Of a stretch of 34,972 bases of DNA, positions 17,031-24,468 are shown piece after piece. The DNA lies in the NCBI RefSeq assembly GCF_003050785.1, contig NZ_QAOH01000022.1, positions 1 through 34,972 of the forward strand, in the 5' to 3' direction. The DNA comes from Celeribacter persicus. GTDB taxonomy: Bacteria > Pseudomonadota > Alphaproteobacteria > Rhodobacterales > Rhodobacteraceae. Position 1 is the first letter of the stretch. Every line of letters starts with the position of its first letter. The notes under the pieces are model-generated. The model saw only the letters and a program-made list of their open reading frames with translations. It had not been told where the DNA came from and made no database searches. The translations under genes were made by a program, and so were the position numbers.

Positions 17031-17324
17031 ATGTTCGTCATTCTGACCACGAAACCTGAAGAATTCCACACTGTCATGGGCGAGGGAGTCACCTCCGTCG
17101 AATCCTATGACTATATTTTCTACGGCCGCAAACGGGCCAATTTCACCATCGCCGAACTGGATGGCGTGGACCGGATCACCATCGTCGAAGATGCGCCGCC
17201 TCATATCACCAACAAAGTGCCGAGCAAGCTGTTCGAGAGCTTCGACACGCTCGAAGAGGCGCGCGACGAACTCAACACGCTGACCCATTACGGCAGCATG
17301 GATATCGAGCTGCGCCTCGTCTGA
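17031..17324 (+). CDS. Unrecognised 97-residue protein of the HDO operon
   Basis: Start at the ATG at 17031, preceded by AGGGACAG. The sequence begins MFVILTTKPEEFHTVMGEGV and contains DYIFYGRKRANFTIAELDGV and IVEDAPPHITNKVPSKLFES, ending MDIELRLV. It is soluble, acidic, has no cysteine and no signal peptide, and alternates short strands and helices, so it is not a third ferredoxin. I do not recognise the family. Being fixed between two ferredoxin genes in an oxygenase operon, it may be an accessory or effector component, like the small regulatory subunits of other diiron monooxygenases; that is an inference from position only. Confidence 0.75.
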   Translation: MFVILTTKPEEFHTVMGEGVTSVESYDYIFYGRKRANFTIAELDGVDRITIVEDAPPHITNKVPSKLFESFDTLEEARDELNTLTHYGSMDIELRLV

Positions 17325-17329
17325 GGCGC
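17312..17329 (+). other. Stem-loop spanning the stop of the 97-residue protein gene
   Basis: GCGCCTC (17312-17318), loop GTCT, GAGGCGC (17323-17329): seven perfect GC-rich pairs overlapping the stop codon. No T-run follows. It is the third hairpin in three consecutive gene junctions of this operon. Confidence 0.5.
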
Positions 17330-17366
17330 GCCGAGCTGACCGATAGAAACACAAAGCCGCGAGCCC

Positions 17367-17654
17367 ATGGACAAGATCAGCATTACATTCATCCCGAACG
17401 AGAACAAAACAATCTCCGTTGACAGCGGCAGCAATCTGTTGCGGGCCTCGCTGCGCGAAAAGGGAGGCATCCCCTTCAAATGCGGCGGTGGGTTCTGTGG
17501 CACATGTCGCTGCAAAATTGTCGAGGGGCTGGAGCATACTGACGATGTGAAAGCCAAGGAGCGCAAGCATCTGAGCGACGAGGATGTGGAGAACGGCTTT
17601 CGCATGGCCTGCCAGACCTTTGTCAGTGGCGATGTGAAAATCTCCTGGGGGTGA
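17367..17654 (+). CDS. [2Fe-2S] plant-type ferredoxin, second of two
   Basis: 95 residues. Ligands are Cys39, Cys44 and Cys47 (CGGGFCGTC) with Cys82 (RMACQT); as in the first ferredoxin an extra cysteine (Cys49) sits two residues after the third ligand. The glycine-rich ligand loop resembles the ferredoxin domains of ring-hydroxylating oxygenase reductases more than that of its neighbour does. Two ferredoxins in one operon with a single oxygenase could serve the HDO in series, or one could serve the aldehyde-oxidising or another oxygenase step. The start ATG is only weakly supported by an upstream ribosome-binding site. Confidence 0.9.
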   Translation: MDKISITFIPNENKTISVDSGSNLLRASLREKGGIPFKCGGGFCGTCRCKIVEGLEHTDDVKAKERKHLSDEDVENGFRMACQTFVSGDVKISWG

Positions 17655-17718
17655 TGGCCGGGCTGATGGTCCTCCTGCTCCGACGTCACAGAAACGCAAA
17701 AAGATCAAAGGGACAGAT

Positions 17719-19164
17719 ATGTCTTACATGAATTTCATCGGCGGGGATTGGGTTCCTGCCTCCTCGGGCGCGACGTTCGAGAACCGCAATCCGGCGGATC
17801 AGGGGGATCTCATCGGTCTGTTTCCCGATGGCGGTGAGGCAGATGTGGCCGCCGCCGTTGAAACGGTGTCGAATGCCTGGCCTGCATGGGCGGCAAAGGG
17901 CCCCGAGGCGCGCGCCGATGTGCTTTACAAGGCCGCCGATATCATTTCCTCGCGGATCGACAGCATCGCGGCAGAGCTGACCCGCGAAGAGGGTAAAACG
18001 CTGACCGAAGCGCGCAATGAGACCAGCCGGATTGCCGCGAATTTCCGGTTCTACGCGGGCGAGGCGCTTCGGCTCAAAGGAGAAAGTTTTCCGATGCCTG
18101 AGGGGCAGATTGCGCTGACGCTGCGCTCGCCCGTTGGCGTTGTCGCGGTGATCACGCCGTGGAATTTTCCGCTCTCTATGGCTGCGCGCAAGATCGCGCC
18201 GGCTCTGGCGGCGGGCAATGGTGTCATTTTCAAACCCTCCGAAATGACGCCGCTGATGGGGCAGCGCTTGGTCGAAGTGCTGCTTGATGCCGGTCTGCCG
18301 AAAGGGCTGATCGCGCTCATTCATGGGCGCGGGCCGACCGTGGGCAAGGCGATCACCTCGACGCCGGGGATTGATGCGCTCACCTTCACCGGCTCTTACG
18401 CGGTGGGGATGCAGATTGCGCAGGCGCTCACCACGGACACGCGCTGTCAGCTTGAGATGGGCGGCAAGAACGCCACCATCGTGTTGCAGGACGCCGATCT
18501 CGACCGGGCCGCCGCGATCATTCAGCGCGGGGCCTTCGGGTTGACGGGGCAGGCCTGTACCGGCACCAGCCGGGTTCTGGTGGCGCGCAAACACTATGAT
18601 GCGTTGATCGAGAAACTTACCGGCGTGGCCGAGGGGATCACGATTGGCGCAGGCACGCGTGAGGGGGTCAACATGGGGCCACTGGCGACCGAAGCGCAGC
18701 TCGACAAGGTCAAAGCCTATCTCGGTATCGCCACGCAGGAGGGGGGGCGGATCACCACGGGCGGCCTGCCGGAGACCTCCGCCGATCTGTCGAACGGGTT
18801 CTTTGTGCGCCCGACCGTGATTGCCGATGTGCCGACGGACAGTCGTCTTTTGCGTGACGAAATCTTCGCGCCCGTGGTCGCCGTCCGCGCCATCGAAGAC
18901 GTGGAGGAGGCCATCGAGATTGCGGATGACACGGAATACGGGCTTGCTGTCTCCGTTGTGTCCAATGACATGTCTTCCGTTTTGAAGATTGCGCAAAAAA
19001 CCCAGCACGGCGTCGTGAAGGTCAACAGCCCGACCACTGGCGTCGCCTTGAATGCGCCCTTCGGCGGCTTTAAACATTCCTCCAACCAAAGCGCGAAAGA
19101 GCAGGGCGGTGCGAATGTCATGGATTTCTATAGCCGTATCAAAGCCGTGTACTTGGGGGGCTGA
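17719..19164 (+). CDS. NAD(P)-dependent aldehyde dehydrogenase
   Basis: 481 residues, full-length ALDH. Catalytic Cys280 (GLTGQACTGTSR) and general base Glu246 (LEMGGKN) are present, with Asn149 (TPWNFP) and the cofactor segment FKPSE (Lys172), which often goes with NADP or dual use. The closest group I recognise is the alpha-ketoglutaric semialdehyde/succinic semialdehyde-type dehydrogenases, which oxidise short omega-carboxy aldehydes. In the HDO operon it would oxidise an aldehyde released by the oxygenase. If the pathway is lysine-derived, glutarate semialdehyde is a natural candidate, but nothing in the sequence proves it. Its stop directly abuts the start of the TSUP gene. Confidence 0.92.
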   Translation: MSYMNFIGGDWVPASSGATFENRNPADQGDLIGLFPDGGEADVAAAVETVSNAWPAWAAKGPEARADVLYKAADIISSRIDSIAAELTREEGKTLTEARNETSRIAANFRFYAGEALRLKGESFPMPEGQIALTLRSPVGVVAVITPWNFPLSMAARKIAPALAAGNGVIFKPSEMTPLMGQRLVEVLLDAGLPKGLIALIHGRGPTVGKAITSTPGIDALTFTGSYAVGMQIAQALTTDTRCQLEMGGKNATIVLQDADLDRAAAIIQRGAFGLTGQACTGTSRVLVARKHYDALIEKLTGVAEGITIGAGTREGVNMGPLATEAQLDKVKAYLGIATQEGGRITTGGLPETSADLSNGFFVRPTVIADVPTDSRLLRDEIFAPVVAVRAIEDVEEAIEIADDTEYGLAVSVVSNDMSSVLKIAQKTQHGVVKVNSPTTGVALNAPFGGFKHSSNQSAKEQGGANVMDFYSRIKAVYLGG

Positions 19165-19914
19165 ATGGATCTGATCCACGATCTGATCGGTGGCGATCTA
19201 TTGACGCTGCATTTTCTTGGGATGGTCGCCATGGTGTTTGTGGCGGCCATTCTACAGGGCGTCGGCGGGCTTGGCTTCGCCATGTTCTCCGCGCCGATCT
19301 CGGCACTGTTTTTCCCGGAAATGGCGCCCGGTCCTTTGCTGGTGCTTGGCGGCTGCCTCTCTGTCATGGTGGTGCTGCGCGAACGCTCTGCGATTGATTT
19401 CAAATCCGCAGGGACGATGATTTCGGGCCGTGTGATCGGCAATTTCATTGCGGTTTTCATCATGGCGATGCTCAGTGCCAACAGTTTCTATATCCTCTTT
19501 GCCGTGCTGATTCTGATCGGGGTGGCTTTGAGCTATAGCGGCTGGCGGATTGTCGCGAATTGGCGCACTTTGGGTTTTGCCGGGATCATGTCCGGCATCA
19601 TGGGGACGATCACCTCTTCGGGCGCGCCGCCCTATGCCATCGTGATGCAGAATACACCGCCTGCGACCCTGCGCTCGACGCTGAATTTCACATTCTTTTT
19701 CGGGGCGACGACGTCCTTGATCCTGCTGGCCTCGATCGGGCGGTTTGAACTGCGCCAACTCATGCTGGGGCTCTTGCTCTTTCCGGCCCTTGTGTTGGGA
19801 TTCACGGTCTCAACCCCTCTGGCCCGCCATGTCCCTAAAGAGATGATCCGCCATGTGCTTTTGGGCCTGTCTGCGCTCAGTGCCGTGGGGCTGCTTCTGC
19901 GAGCGCTTCTCTGA
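19165..19914 (+). CDS. TSUP (TauE/SafE) family membrane transporter, HDO operon
   Basis: 249 residues, about eight hydrophobic segments. The TSUP repeats are GVGGLGFAMFSAPISALFFP (about residues 32-51) and FAGIMSGIMGTITSSGAPPY (about 138-157). The ATG follows the ALDH stop with no gap, so translation is coupled and the transporter belongs to the HDO operon. It is quite different from the TSUP protein encoded at 6235-7062. It probably exports or imports an anionic pathway compound (carboxylate, sulfonate); direction and substrate are unknown. It is convergent with the GntR gene, four bases apart. Confidence 0.88.
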   Translation: MDLIHDLIGGDLLTLHFLGMVAMVFVAAILQGVGGLGFAMFSAPISALFFPEMAPGPLLVLGGCLSVMVVLRERSAIDFKSAGTMISGRVIGNFIAVFIMAMLSANSFYILFAVLILIGVALSYSGWRIVANWRTLGFAGIMSGIMGTITSSGAPPYAIVMQNTPPATLRSTLNFTFFFGATTSLILLASIGRFELRQLMLGLLLFPALVLGFTVSTPLARHVPKEMIRHVLLGLSALSAVGLLLRALL

Positions 19915-19918
19915 GAGA

Positions 19919-20566
19919 TCAGTCGGTTGCGGCCTCTGGCTCCACCGCATTATACACATGCCGAGAGGCCAGAATGGCGGCAAGCTCTTCGTCGCCCGCG
20001 ATCACCGCGCGTAGGATATCCGCATGTTCGCGCCAGGTTTCGCGCACTTTCACCGGGTCGTCCTGTTTGAACAGCATCGACGTTTGGTCACGCAGGGTGC
20101 GGATCAGGTCCTGAAGCGTCACATTGCCCGATACCTCGCCCAGGGCTGTGTGAAAAGCGTCATTATGGGCGCGCATTTCGCTAAAGTCGCCTTTCTCAAT
20201 ATCGGCTTCGCCTGCGGCAAGAACACGTTGCAGCGCCGTGATCCGGTCAGGATCCTTGCGACGCGCGGCGAGGCGGGCGTTGAGGGCTTCAAGTGTGGCG
20301 CGCACCTCGATCAGGTCCATCTTCTGATCCGCTGCGGGCATGGAGACCGTCGCGCCGCGGCGTGGAATGATCTTGACCAGCCCTTCGGCGGCGAGCTCAC
20401 GCAGCGCCTCGCGCACGGGCATGCGTGACACGCCCATTTCCTCTGAAATCCGGCCTTCGACAAGGCGGGTGCCCTGTTCGAACTCGCCATTCAGAATACG
20501 CTGTCTGAGCGCATCTTTGACCATCTTCGTCAAAGGTGTGTGTGCGTCGCCGATTGCCAAACTCAT
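19919..20566 (-). CDS. GntR-family (FCD subfamily) transcriptional regulator
   Basis: 215 residues. The winged helix-turn-helix covers about residues 10-75 (LRQRILNGEFEQGTRLVEGR, EMGVSRMPVREALRELAAEG, RGATVSMP). The all-helical FCD effector domain follows, with likely metal ligands in HNDAFHTAL, EHADIL and SRHVYNA. FCD regulators usually repress catabolic operons and release DNA on binding a carboxylate metabolite. A palindrome of the form TGGTATACNR lies 72 bases upstream of this gene and recurs before the HDO, HbpS-reductase, SDR and hydrolase-amidase units, so I infer that this protein is the autoregulated local master regulator. Confidence 0.92.
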   Translation of the reverse strand: MSLAIGDAHTPLTKMVKDALRQRILNGEFEQGTRLVEGRISEEMGVSRMPVREALRELAAEGLVKIIPRRGATVSMPAADQKMDLIEVRATLEALNARLAARRKDPDRITALQRVLAAGEADIEKGDFSEMRAHNDAFHTALGEVSGNVTLQDLIRTLRDQTSMLFKQDDPVKVRETWREHADILRAVIAGDEELAAILASRHVYNAVEPEAATD

Positions 20567-20637
20567 TATTTTGTCCTGTGTCTGCTCTTCTGCGCGTCTG
20601 CGTGTCGTGTTGTGGTTGTCGGTGAGGGCGCTTCATT

Positions 20638-20647
20638 CTGTATACCA
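20638..20647. promoter_or_regulatory. GntR-type operator, copy 3 (autoregulation of GntR)
   Basis: CTGTATACCA; on the minus strand TGGTATACAG, the same ten bases as the copy in front of the HDO operon. It lies 72 bases upstream of the GntR start, so it is placed for autoregulation. Confidence 0.65.
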
Positions 20648-20839
20648 GAGTCTCTTTAGCTTTGCCAAGCCCGGTGCGCGCATGGGTCATCTGGCCCTGT
20701 CTCACCGATGAAGACCGCGTGCAAGGTGCTGAATTTAAGGGGGTGGGTAGGCGGTGGGCTGTGCGGTTTGGTTATAGGGAGGTCGGTAAGGTTGTCGGAC
20801 TCTGGCCGGTTTGCGTATTGGTTACGGGAAGGCTTTAAA

Positions 20840-20849
20840 CGGTATACTA
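20840..20849. promoter_or_regulatory. GntR-type operator, copy 4 (upstream copy of HbpS operon)
   Basis: CGGTATACTA, followed by AAATTTAAG. It differs from the consensus at one base. It lies 95 bases before copy 5 and 145 bases before the HbpS-like gene; two sites on the same face region could allow co-operative binding or DNA looping. The 418 bases between the GntR and HbpS-like genes hold no other gene that I can see. Confidence 0.55.
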
Positions 20850-20934
20850 AAATTTAAGCACAACTGTTGATTTTATAGAAAAAAGCGCAATTTCGATTGA
20901 ATTTGACAGCTCGGCTCTTGGATATTTTGAGATA

Positions 20935-20944
20935 TGGTATACTA
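20935..20944. promoter_or_regulatory. GntR-type operator, copy 5 (promoter-proximal, HbpS operon)
   Basis: TGGTATACTA, in GATATGGTATACTAAAAAAG, 40 bases before the translation start. Ten core bases are identical to copy 1. The enclosed TATACT is a good -10 match, so binding would directly occlude the promoter; TTGACA at 20903-20908 is too far away to be its -35 at normal spacing. Confidence 0.65.
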
Positions 20945-20984
20945 AAAAAGACAACAACAAACGCACAACAAAAGAGATAGACCT

Positions 20985-21464
20985 TTGAAAACAGTTCTCA
21001 GACTGCAATCCGAAGAGGCGCGCGTCATGATGGCCGCGGCTGTTGAAAAATCCAAAGAAATCGGCGTTTTGGAGACCATCTGCATCGCAGATGACGGTGG
21101 TTTTCCGATTCTGATTGAGCGTATGGATGGGGCGCGGGTGACCGGGCCGCAAATCGCTTGGAACAAGGCGTTTACAGCGGCCACACATAAGCGCTCGACC
21201 CATCTGTTCAACAAGGCCCCCAATGGTCCGGCCCTGCCGGGAAACGAGGCCTTTGGTATCCAATTGTCCTTTGAAGGCAGGTTTGCGGTTTTTGTCGGCG
21301 GTTTTCCGATCGTTGTGGATGGTGAAGTGATCGGCGGCGTCGGACTTTCCGGCGGCAATGGCGATCAGGACACGGCTGCAGGTGTGGCAGCGCTTCAGGC
21401 TTTGGCGGATTTGCTCGCACCGCAGGGTCATGACGTCGTGGTTGCCGCCGATATCAAGAAGTGA
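20985..21464 (+). CDS. HbpS/GlcG-family protein
   Basis: 159 residues. The start is a TTG with only a weak AAGAGA-like site; it is favoured because it gives the complete family N-terminus (LRLQSEEARVMMAAAVEKSK), and the first ATG would remove the first strand. Family blocks are present: IADDGGFPILIERMDGARV, AWNKAFTAATHKRST, GGFPIVVDGEVIGGVGLSGG. HbpS binds haem and iron in Streptomyces; GlcG is an accessory protein of glycolate use, and many relatives sit in catabolic operons with no known function. Here it precedes the oxygenase reductase by seven bases, so a role around the redox system, such as iron or haem sensing or reductase accessory, is possible. Confidence 0.88.
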   Translation: MKTVLRLQSEEARVMMAAAVEKSKEIGVLETICIADDGGFPILIERMDGARVTGPQIAWNKAFTAATHKRSTHLFNKAPNGPALPGNEAFGIQLSFEGRFAVFVGGFPIVVDGEVIGGVGLSGGNGDQDTAAGVAALQALADLLAPQGHDVVVAADIKK

Positions 21465-21471
21465 GGCGGCC

Positions 21472-22515
21472 ATGACCATCATTCGTGCCCTTCATAAAAT
21501 CGAAAACGAAGATCAGGCCGCTCTGGCACAGGTGACATTGGCCGAGACCGGTGACGCGTTCAGCGTCGAGCCCCATGAAACCATTTTGGCCGCAGCATTG
21601 AACGCAGGCGTGGATCTGGCGCATGACTGCAAGACCGGGTTTTGCGGGTCCTGTCGCATTCGTCTGCTGGACGGAGAGGTCGTCTATGATGAGGAGCCTC
21701 TCGGTTTGAGTGAAGAAGAGCGGGGTTGTGGCTTTGCTCTGGCGTGCCAGGCGCGTGCGCGGATGAACCTGAAAATCTCGGCGGAGTTGATGCCGACGGA
21801 CCGGGTGGAGCCGGTGGAGATTCTGTCCGAAGTGATCTCCGTGACGCAGGTCTGCGATGACATCATCCGGTTGCGGTTGCGCCCTGAGGGCGAGATGCCT
21901 GCTTTTCAGCCCGGCCAATATATCAATGTGGTGACCGAAAGCGGGGCGACGCGGTCGTTTTCCATTGCGTCGTCCCCCTCCGAGGCTGAGATCGACCTGC
22001 ACATCCGGGTGATCCCCGGCGGGATGTATACCGATGGTGTGCTCAAGGGGCTGATCCCTGGCGCGAAGGTCCATCTGCATGGGCCGCATGGGCTGTTTTG
22101 CCTACATGCCGAGGATTTTCGCCCTCTGCTTTTGGTGGCGACCGGGACGGGAATTGCGCCACTGCGCGCGATGCTGGCCGCTTTGAAGGAAGACCGCGAT
22201 GGACCGCCGGTGGCACTCTATTGGGGGATGCGCGAGGAACGCGAACTCTATCTCGCCGAAGAGATTGCCGCTTTGGGGGCGGAGCTGGAGGATTTCAGCT
22301 TTGTGCCTGTGCTGTCACGTGCGCCAGAGGGCGTGCATCGCCGGGGCTATGTCCAAGACGCGGTGCTGGCCGATCTGCCGGATCTGTCGGAACATGCGAT
22401 CTATCTGTGCGGCTCGCCGGAGATGATTGCTGAGGCGCGTGGGCGCTTTTTGGAAGCCGGGGCAAGCGTCAACCACATCTACGCCGATAGCTTTCACTTC
22501 GCGCATAATCTCTAA
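21472..22515 (+). CDS. Ferredoxin-FAD-NAD(P)H oxygenase reductase
   Basis: 347 residues from the ATG at 21472; an earlier in-frame reading overlaps the preceding gene. Three domains in order: [2Fe-2S] ferredoxin (Cys53, Cys58, Cys61: CKTGFCGSC, and Cys92), FAD-binding barrel (about 110-205, with RSFSIASSP), and NAD(P)-binding domain (about 210-347, LLLVATGTGIAPLRAM and YLCGSPEMI). This is the class of BenC and related electron-transfer components of bacterial oxygenases. No terminal oxygenase is encoded beside it, but the HDO operon lies 5 kb away under the same operator type, so it probably reduces the two free ferredoxins. Confidence 0.92.
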   Translation: MTIIRALHKIENEDQAALAQVTLAETGDAFSVEPHETILAAALNAGVDLAHDCKTGFCGSCRIRLLDGEVVYDEEPLGLSEEERGCGFALACQARARMNLKISAELMPTDRVEPVEILSEVISVTQVCDDIIRLRLRPEGEMPAFQPGQYINVVTESGATRSFSIASSPSEAEIDLHIRVIPGGMYTDGVLKGLIPGAKVHLHGPHGLFCLHAEDFRPLLLVATGTGIAPLRAMLAALKEDRDGPPVALYWGMREERELYLAEEIAALGAELEDFSFVPVLSRAPEGVHRRGYVQDAVLADLPDLSEHAIYLCGSPEMIAEARGRFLEAGASVNHIYADSFHFAHNL

Positions 22516-22554
22516 CCACCCCAAAAGGGTCAAAAAATAGGGAGGCCGGGGTCC

Positions 22555-23598
22555 ATGTCCTCGTCCGTATGGAAGTATTTTCACTGGAGTTTCGCGATCA
22601 CGACCGTCGGCATCGCGCTCTGTTTCTGGCTTGGCTGGGTCTATACCGGACAGATGTCAGGCATGATGGCCTTTGCGCTGATCGGGCTAATCCTGACCGT
22701 GCTGGAAATCTCGCTGAGTTTCGACAATGCCATCGTCAACGCCAATAAGCTCGAAGAGATGGATGATGTCTGGCGGCGGCGCTTTCTGACCTGGGGCATT
22801 CTGATCGCGGTCTTCGGAATGCGCATCATCTTTCCGCTCGCGGTGGTCTCCATCGCGGCTCATATCGGCCCCATCGAGGCGGTCAAACTCGCCGCAGGCC
22901 ACCCCGCCGAATACGCCCGGCTGATCGGTGAGGCGCATTTGTCGATCTCGGCTTTCGGGGGGACGTTTTTGATGATGGTGGCGCTGAATTATTTCATCGA
23001 CCCCGAAAAGGAGGTCGACTGGCTGCGCCCGCTGGAAGATTTGTTGCGCAAATGGGCCTCTGTGCGGGGTCTTGCCATCGGCCTGGTGCTTTTGATCGTG
23101 CTGGTCTTTTCCAGCCTGATCGACGCGCCGGAGCGCGGCACCTTCATGTATGCCGCCATGGCAGGTCTCGTGACCTTCATTGCCGTGGAAACGCTCGGCC
23201 ATATTCTCGACAGCGGTGCCGCTTTGGCAAAAGGCGGATTGGGCGCTTTTCTCTATCTCGAAGTGCTCGATGCGTCGTTCAGTTTCGATGGGGTGATCGG
23301 GGCCTTTGCCTTGACCCAGAACCTGTTCCTGATTGCCATCGGGCTTGGCATCGGCGCGATGTATGTGCGCTCGATGACGATCATGCTGGTCGAAAAGCAA
23401 ACCCTGACCGAGTTTCGCTATCTCGAACACGGGGCCTTCTATTCGATCCTTGTCCTGTCTTGCGTGATGTTTGCCCAAAGCCTTGTGCATATCCCGGAGG
23501 TGATCACCGGGCTCATCGGCGCGACATTTATTGCGCTCTCTCTGGTCTCCTCGGTGCGCTACAACCGCAGACGCCGTGAGGAGGCCGTCACCGCTTAG
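22555..23598 (+). CDS. TerC/DUF475-family integral membrane protein
   Basis: 347 residues with about nine hydrophobic segments and a good GGAGG site upstream. The TerC-type acidic motif FDNAIVNANKLEEMDD (about residues 56-71) is repeated in the second half as DASFSFDGVIGAFALT (about 239-254), the conserved Asp/Asn-in-membrane pattern. TerC relatives are linked to metal (manganese, tellurite) handling; DUF475 itself has no firm function. It is 39 bases after the reductase gene and so is part of the HbpS operon. It might supply or protect metal for the diiron oxidase, by inference only. Its 3' end overlaps the convergent amidase gene by 11 bases. Confidence 0.85.
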   Translation: MSSSVWKYFHWSFAITTVGIALCFWLGWVYTGQMSGMMAFALIGLILTVLEISLSFDNAIVNANKLEEMDDVWRRRFLTWGILIAVFGMRIIFPLAVVSIAAHIGPIEAVKLAAGHPAEYARLIGEAHLSISAFGGTFLMMVALNYFIDPEKEVDWLRPLEDLLRKWASVRGLAIGLVLLIVLVFSSLIDAPERGTFMYAAMAGLVTFIAVETLGHILDSGAALAKGGLGAFLYLEVLDASFSFDGVIGAFALTQNLFLIAIGLGIGAMYVRSMTIMLVEKQTLTEFRYLEHGAFYSILVLSCVMFAQSLVHIPEVITGLIGATFIALSLVSSVRYNRRRREEAVTA

Positions 23599-24454
23599 GC
23601 CGGCCCTCTTCCCGGTCTTGATCTGAGGCGCTTTCTCGGTTTTTCCCTTGGCCGGCGAAGCGCCTCATTTTTTTGTTTGAAATGGATGTCGCGACATCTG
23701 CGGGGCGAAAATCCGCCCCTTTTTCTGAGCGCGCCTCGGGCGGATAGTCGGACAGCTCCGGCAGATCGACGATCAGCAGAGCTTCCACCGTGTCCGCCCG
23801 CTCAATTGCGCCCCCGTCCGGCCCTGCCACGGTCGAGCCGCCGCCAAAGTCCAAGCCATTGTCCGCACCGCAATAATTCGCATAGGCGACAAATCCCCTG
23901 ATTTCATGGGCGCGGGCAGGCACCAGTATGTTTTGCACATGCTCATAGCCTTTGGGATTGGCGGTCGGGACAAAAATCACTTCGGCCCCGGCCTGTGCGA
24001 GGCTGGCCGCATGTCCGGGGAACTCGATGTCATAGCAAATCAGCAAGCCGCATCTGCGCCCGCAGAGATCAAAGGGCGGGGCAAGCTCTGTCCCATGAGA
24101 AAAGCTCGCGTGCTCCATCTCGCCGAAAAGCTGAACCTTGCGGTAATGCGACACAATCGTGCCAAAACGGTCCAGACATGTGGCGGCGTTATAAACGTCC
24201 GACCCGTCGCGTTCCGCCCAGCCGAGAACCAGGGCGCAGCCGATCTCCTTGATCATGGCGCGAAGGGACTGCATCCGGGGGCCGTCCAAGGCCTCTGCCT
24301 CGCTGCGATGTCTTTGCGGCTGGTTGTAGCCGGGGAAGAACAGCTCAGGCGTGATCAGCACATCGACCCCGGCCTTGCTGGCGGCCAGAAGCGCCTTGCG
24401 TAGTGAGGCAAGTCCGTTGGACGAGGGCGACGTCTGATATAAGGCGATGCGCAT
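23588..24454 (-). CDS. Nitrilase-superfamily amidohydrolase, DavA-like
   Basis: 288 residues. The catalytic triad is Glu37 (TPELFFPGYN), Lys106 (YRKVQLFGE) and Cys140 (LLICYDIEFPG). The blocks VPTANPKGYEHV and AYANYCGADNGLDFGG match from memory the Pseudomonas 5-aminovaleramidase DavA, which hydrolyses 5-aminovaleramide to 5-aminovalerate. A linear amide of an omega-amino or omega-guanidino acid is therefore the likely substrate. The last 30 residues are a charged tail (KKMRRFAGQGKNRES) overlapping the convergent TerC-like gene. It is the last gene of the hydrolase-AraC-amidase operon, and so falls under the GntR-type operator at 26400. Confidence 0.88.
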   Translation of the reverse strand: MRIALYQTSPSSNGLASLRKALLAASKAGVDVLITPELFFPGYNQPQRHRSEAEALDGPRMQSLRAMIKEIGCALVLGWAERDGSDVYNAATCLDRFGTIVSHYRKVQLFGEMEHASFSHGTELAPPFDLCGRRCGLLICYDIEFPGHAASLAQAGAEVIFVPTANPKGYEHVQNILVPARAHEIRGFVAYANYCGADNGLDFGGGSTVAGPDGGAIERADTVEALLIVDLPELSDYPPEARSEKGADFRPADVATSISNKKMRRFAGQGKNRESASDQDREEGRPKR

Positions 24455-24468
24455 GGACGTTCCTGACC

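Noticed and set aside
16779-17324. A longer version of the 97-residue protein starting inside the first ferredoxin gene
   Set aside because: The added part is an out-of-frame shadow of the ferredoxin; the ATG at 17031 has a reasonable ribosome-binding site.
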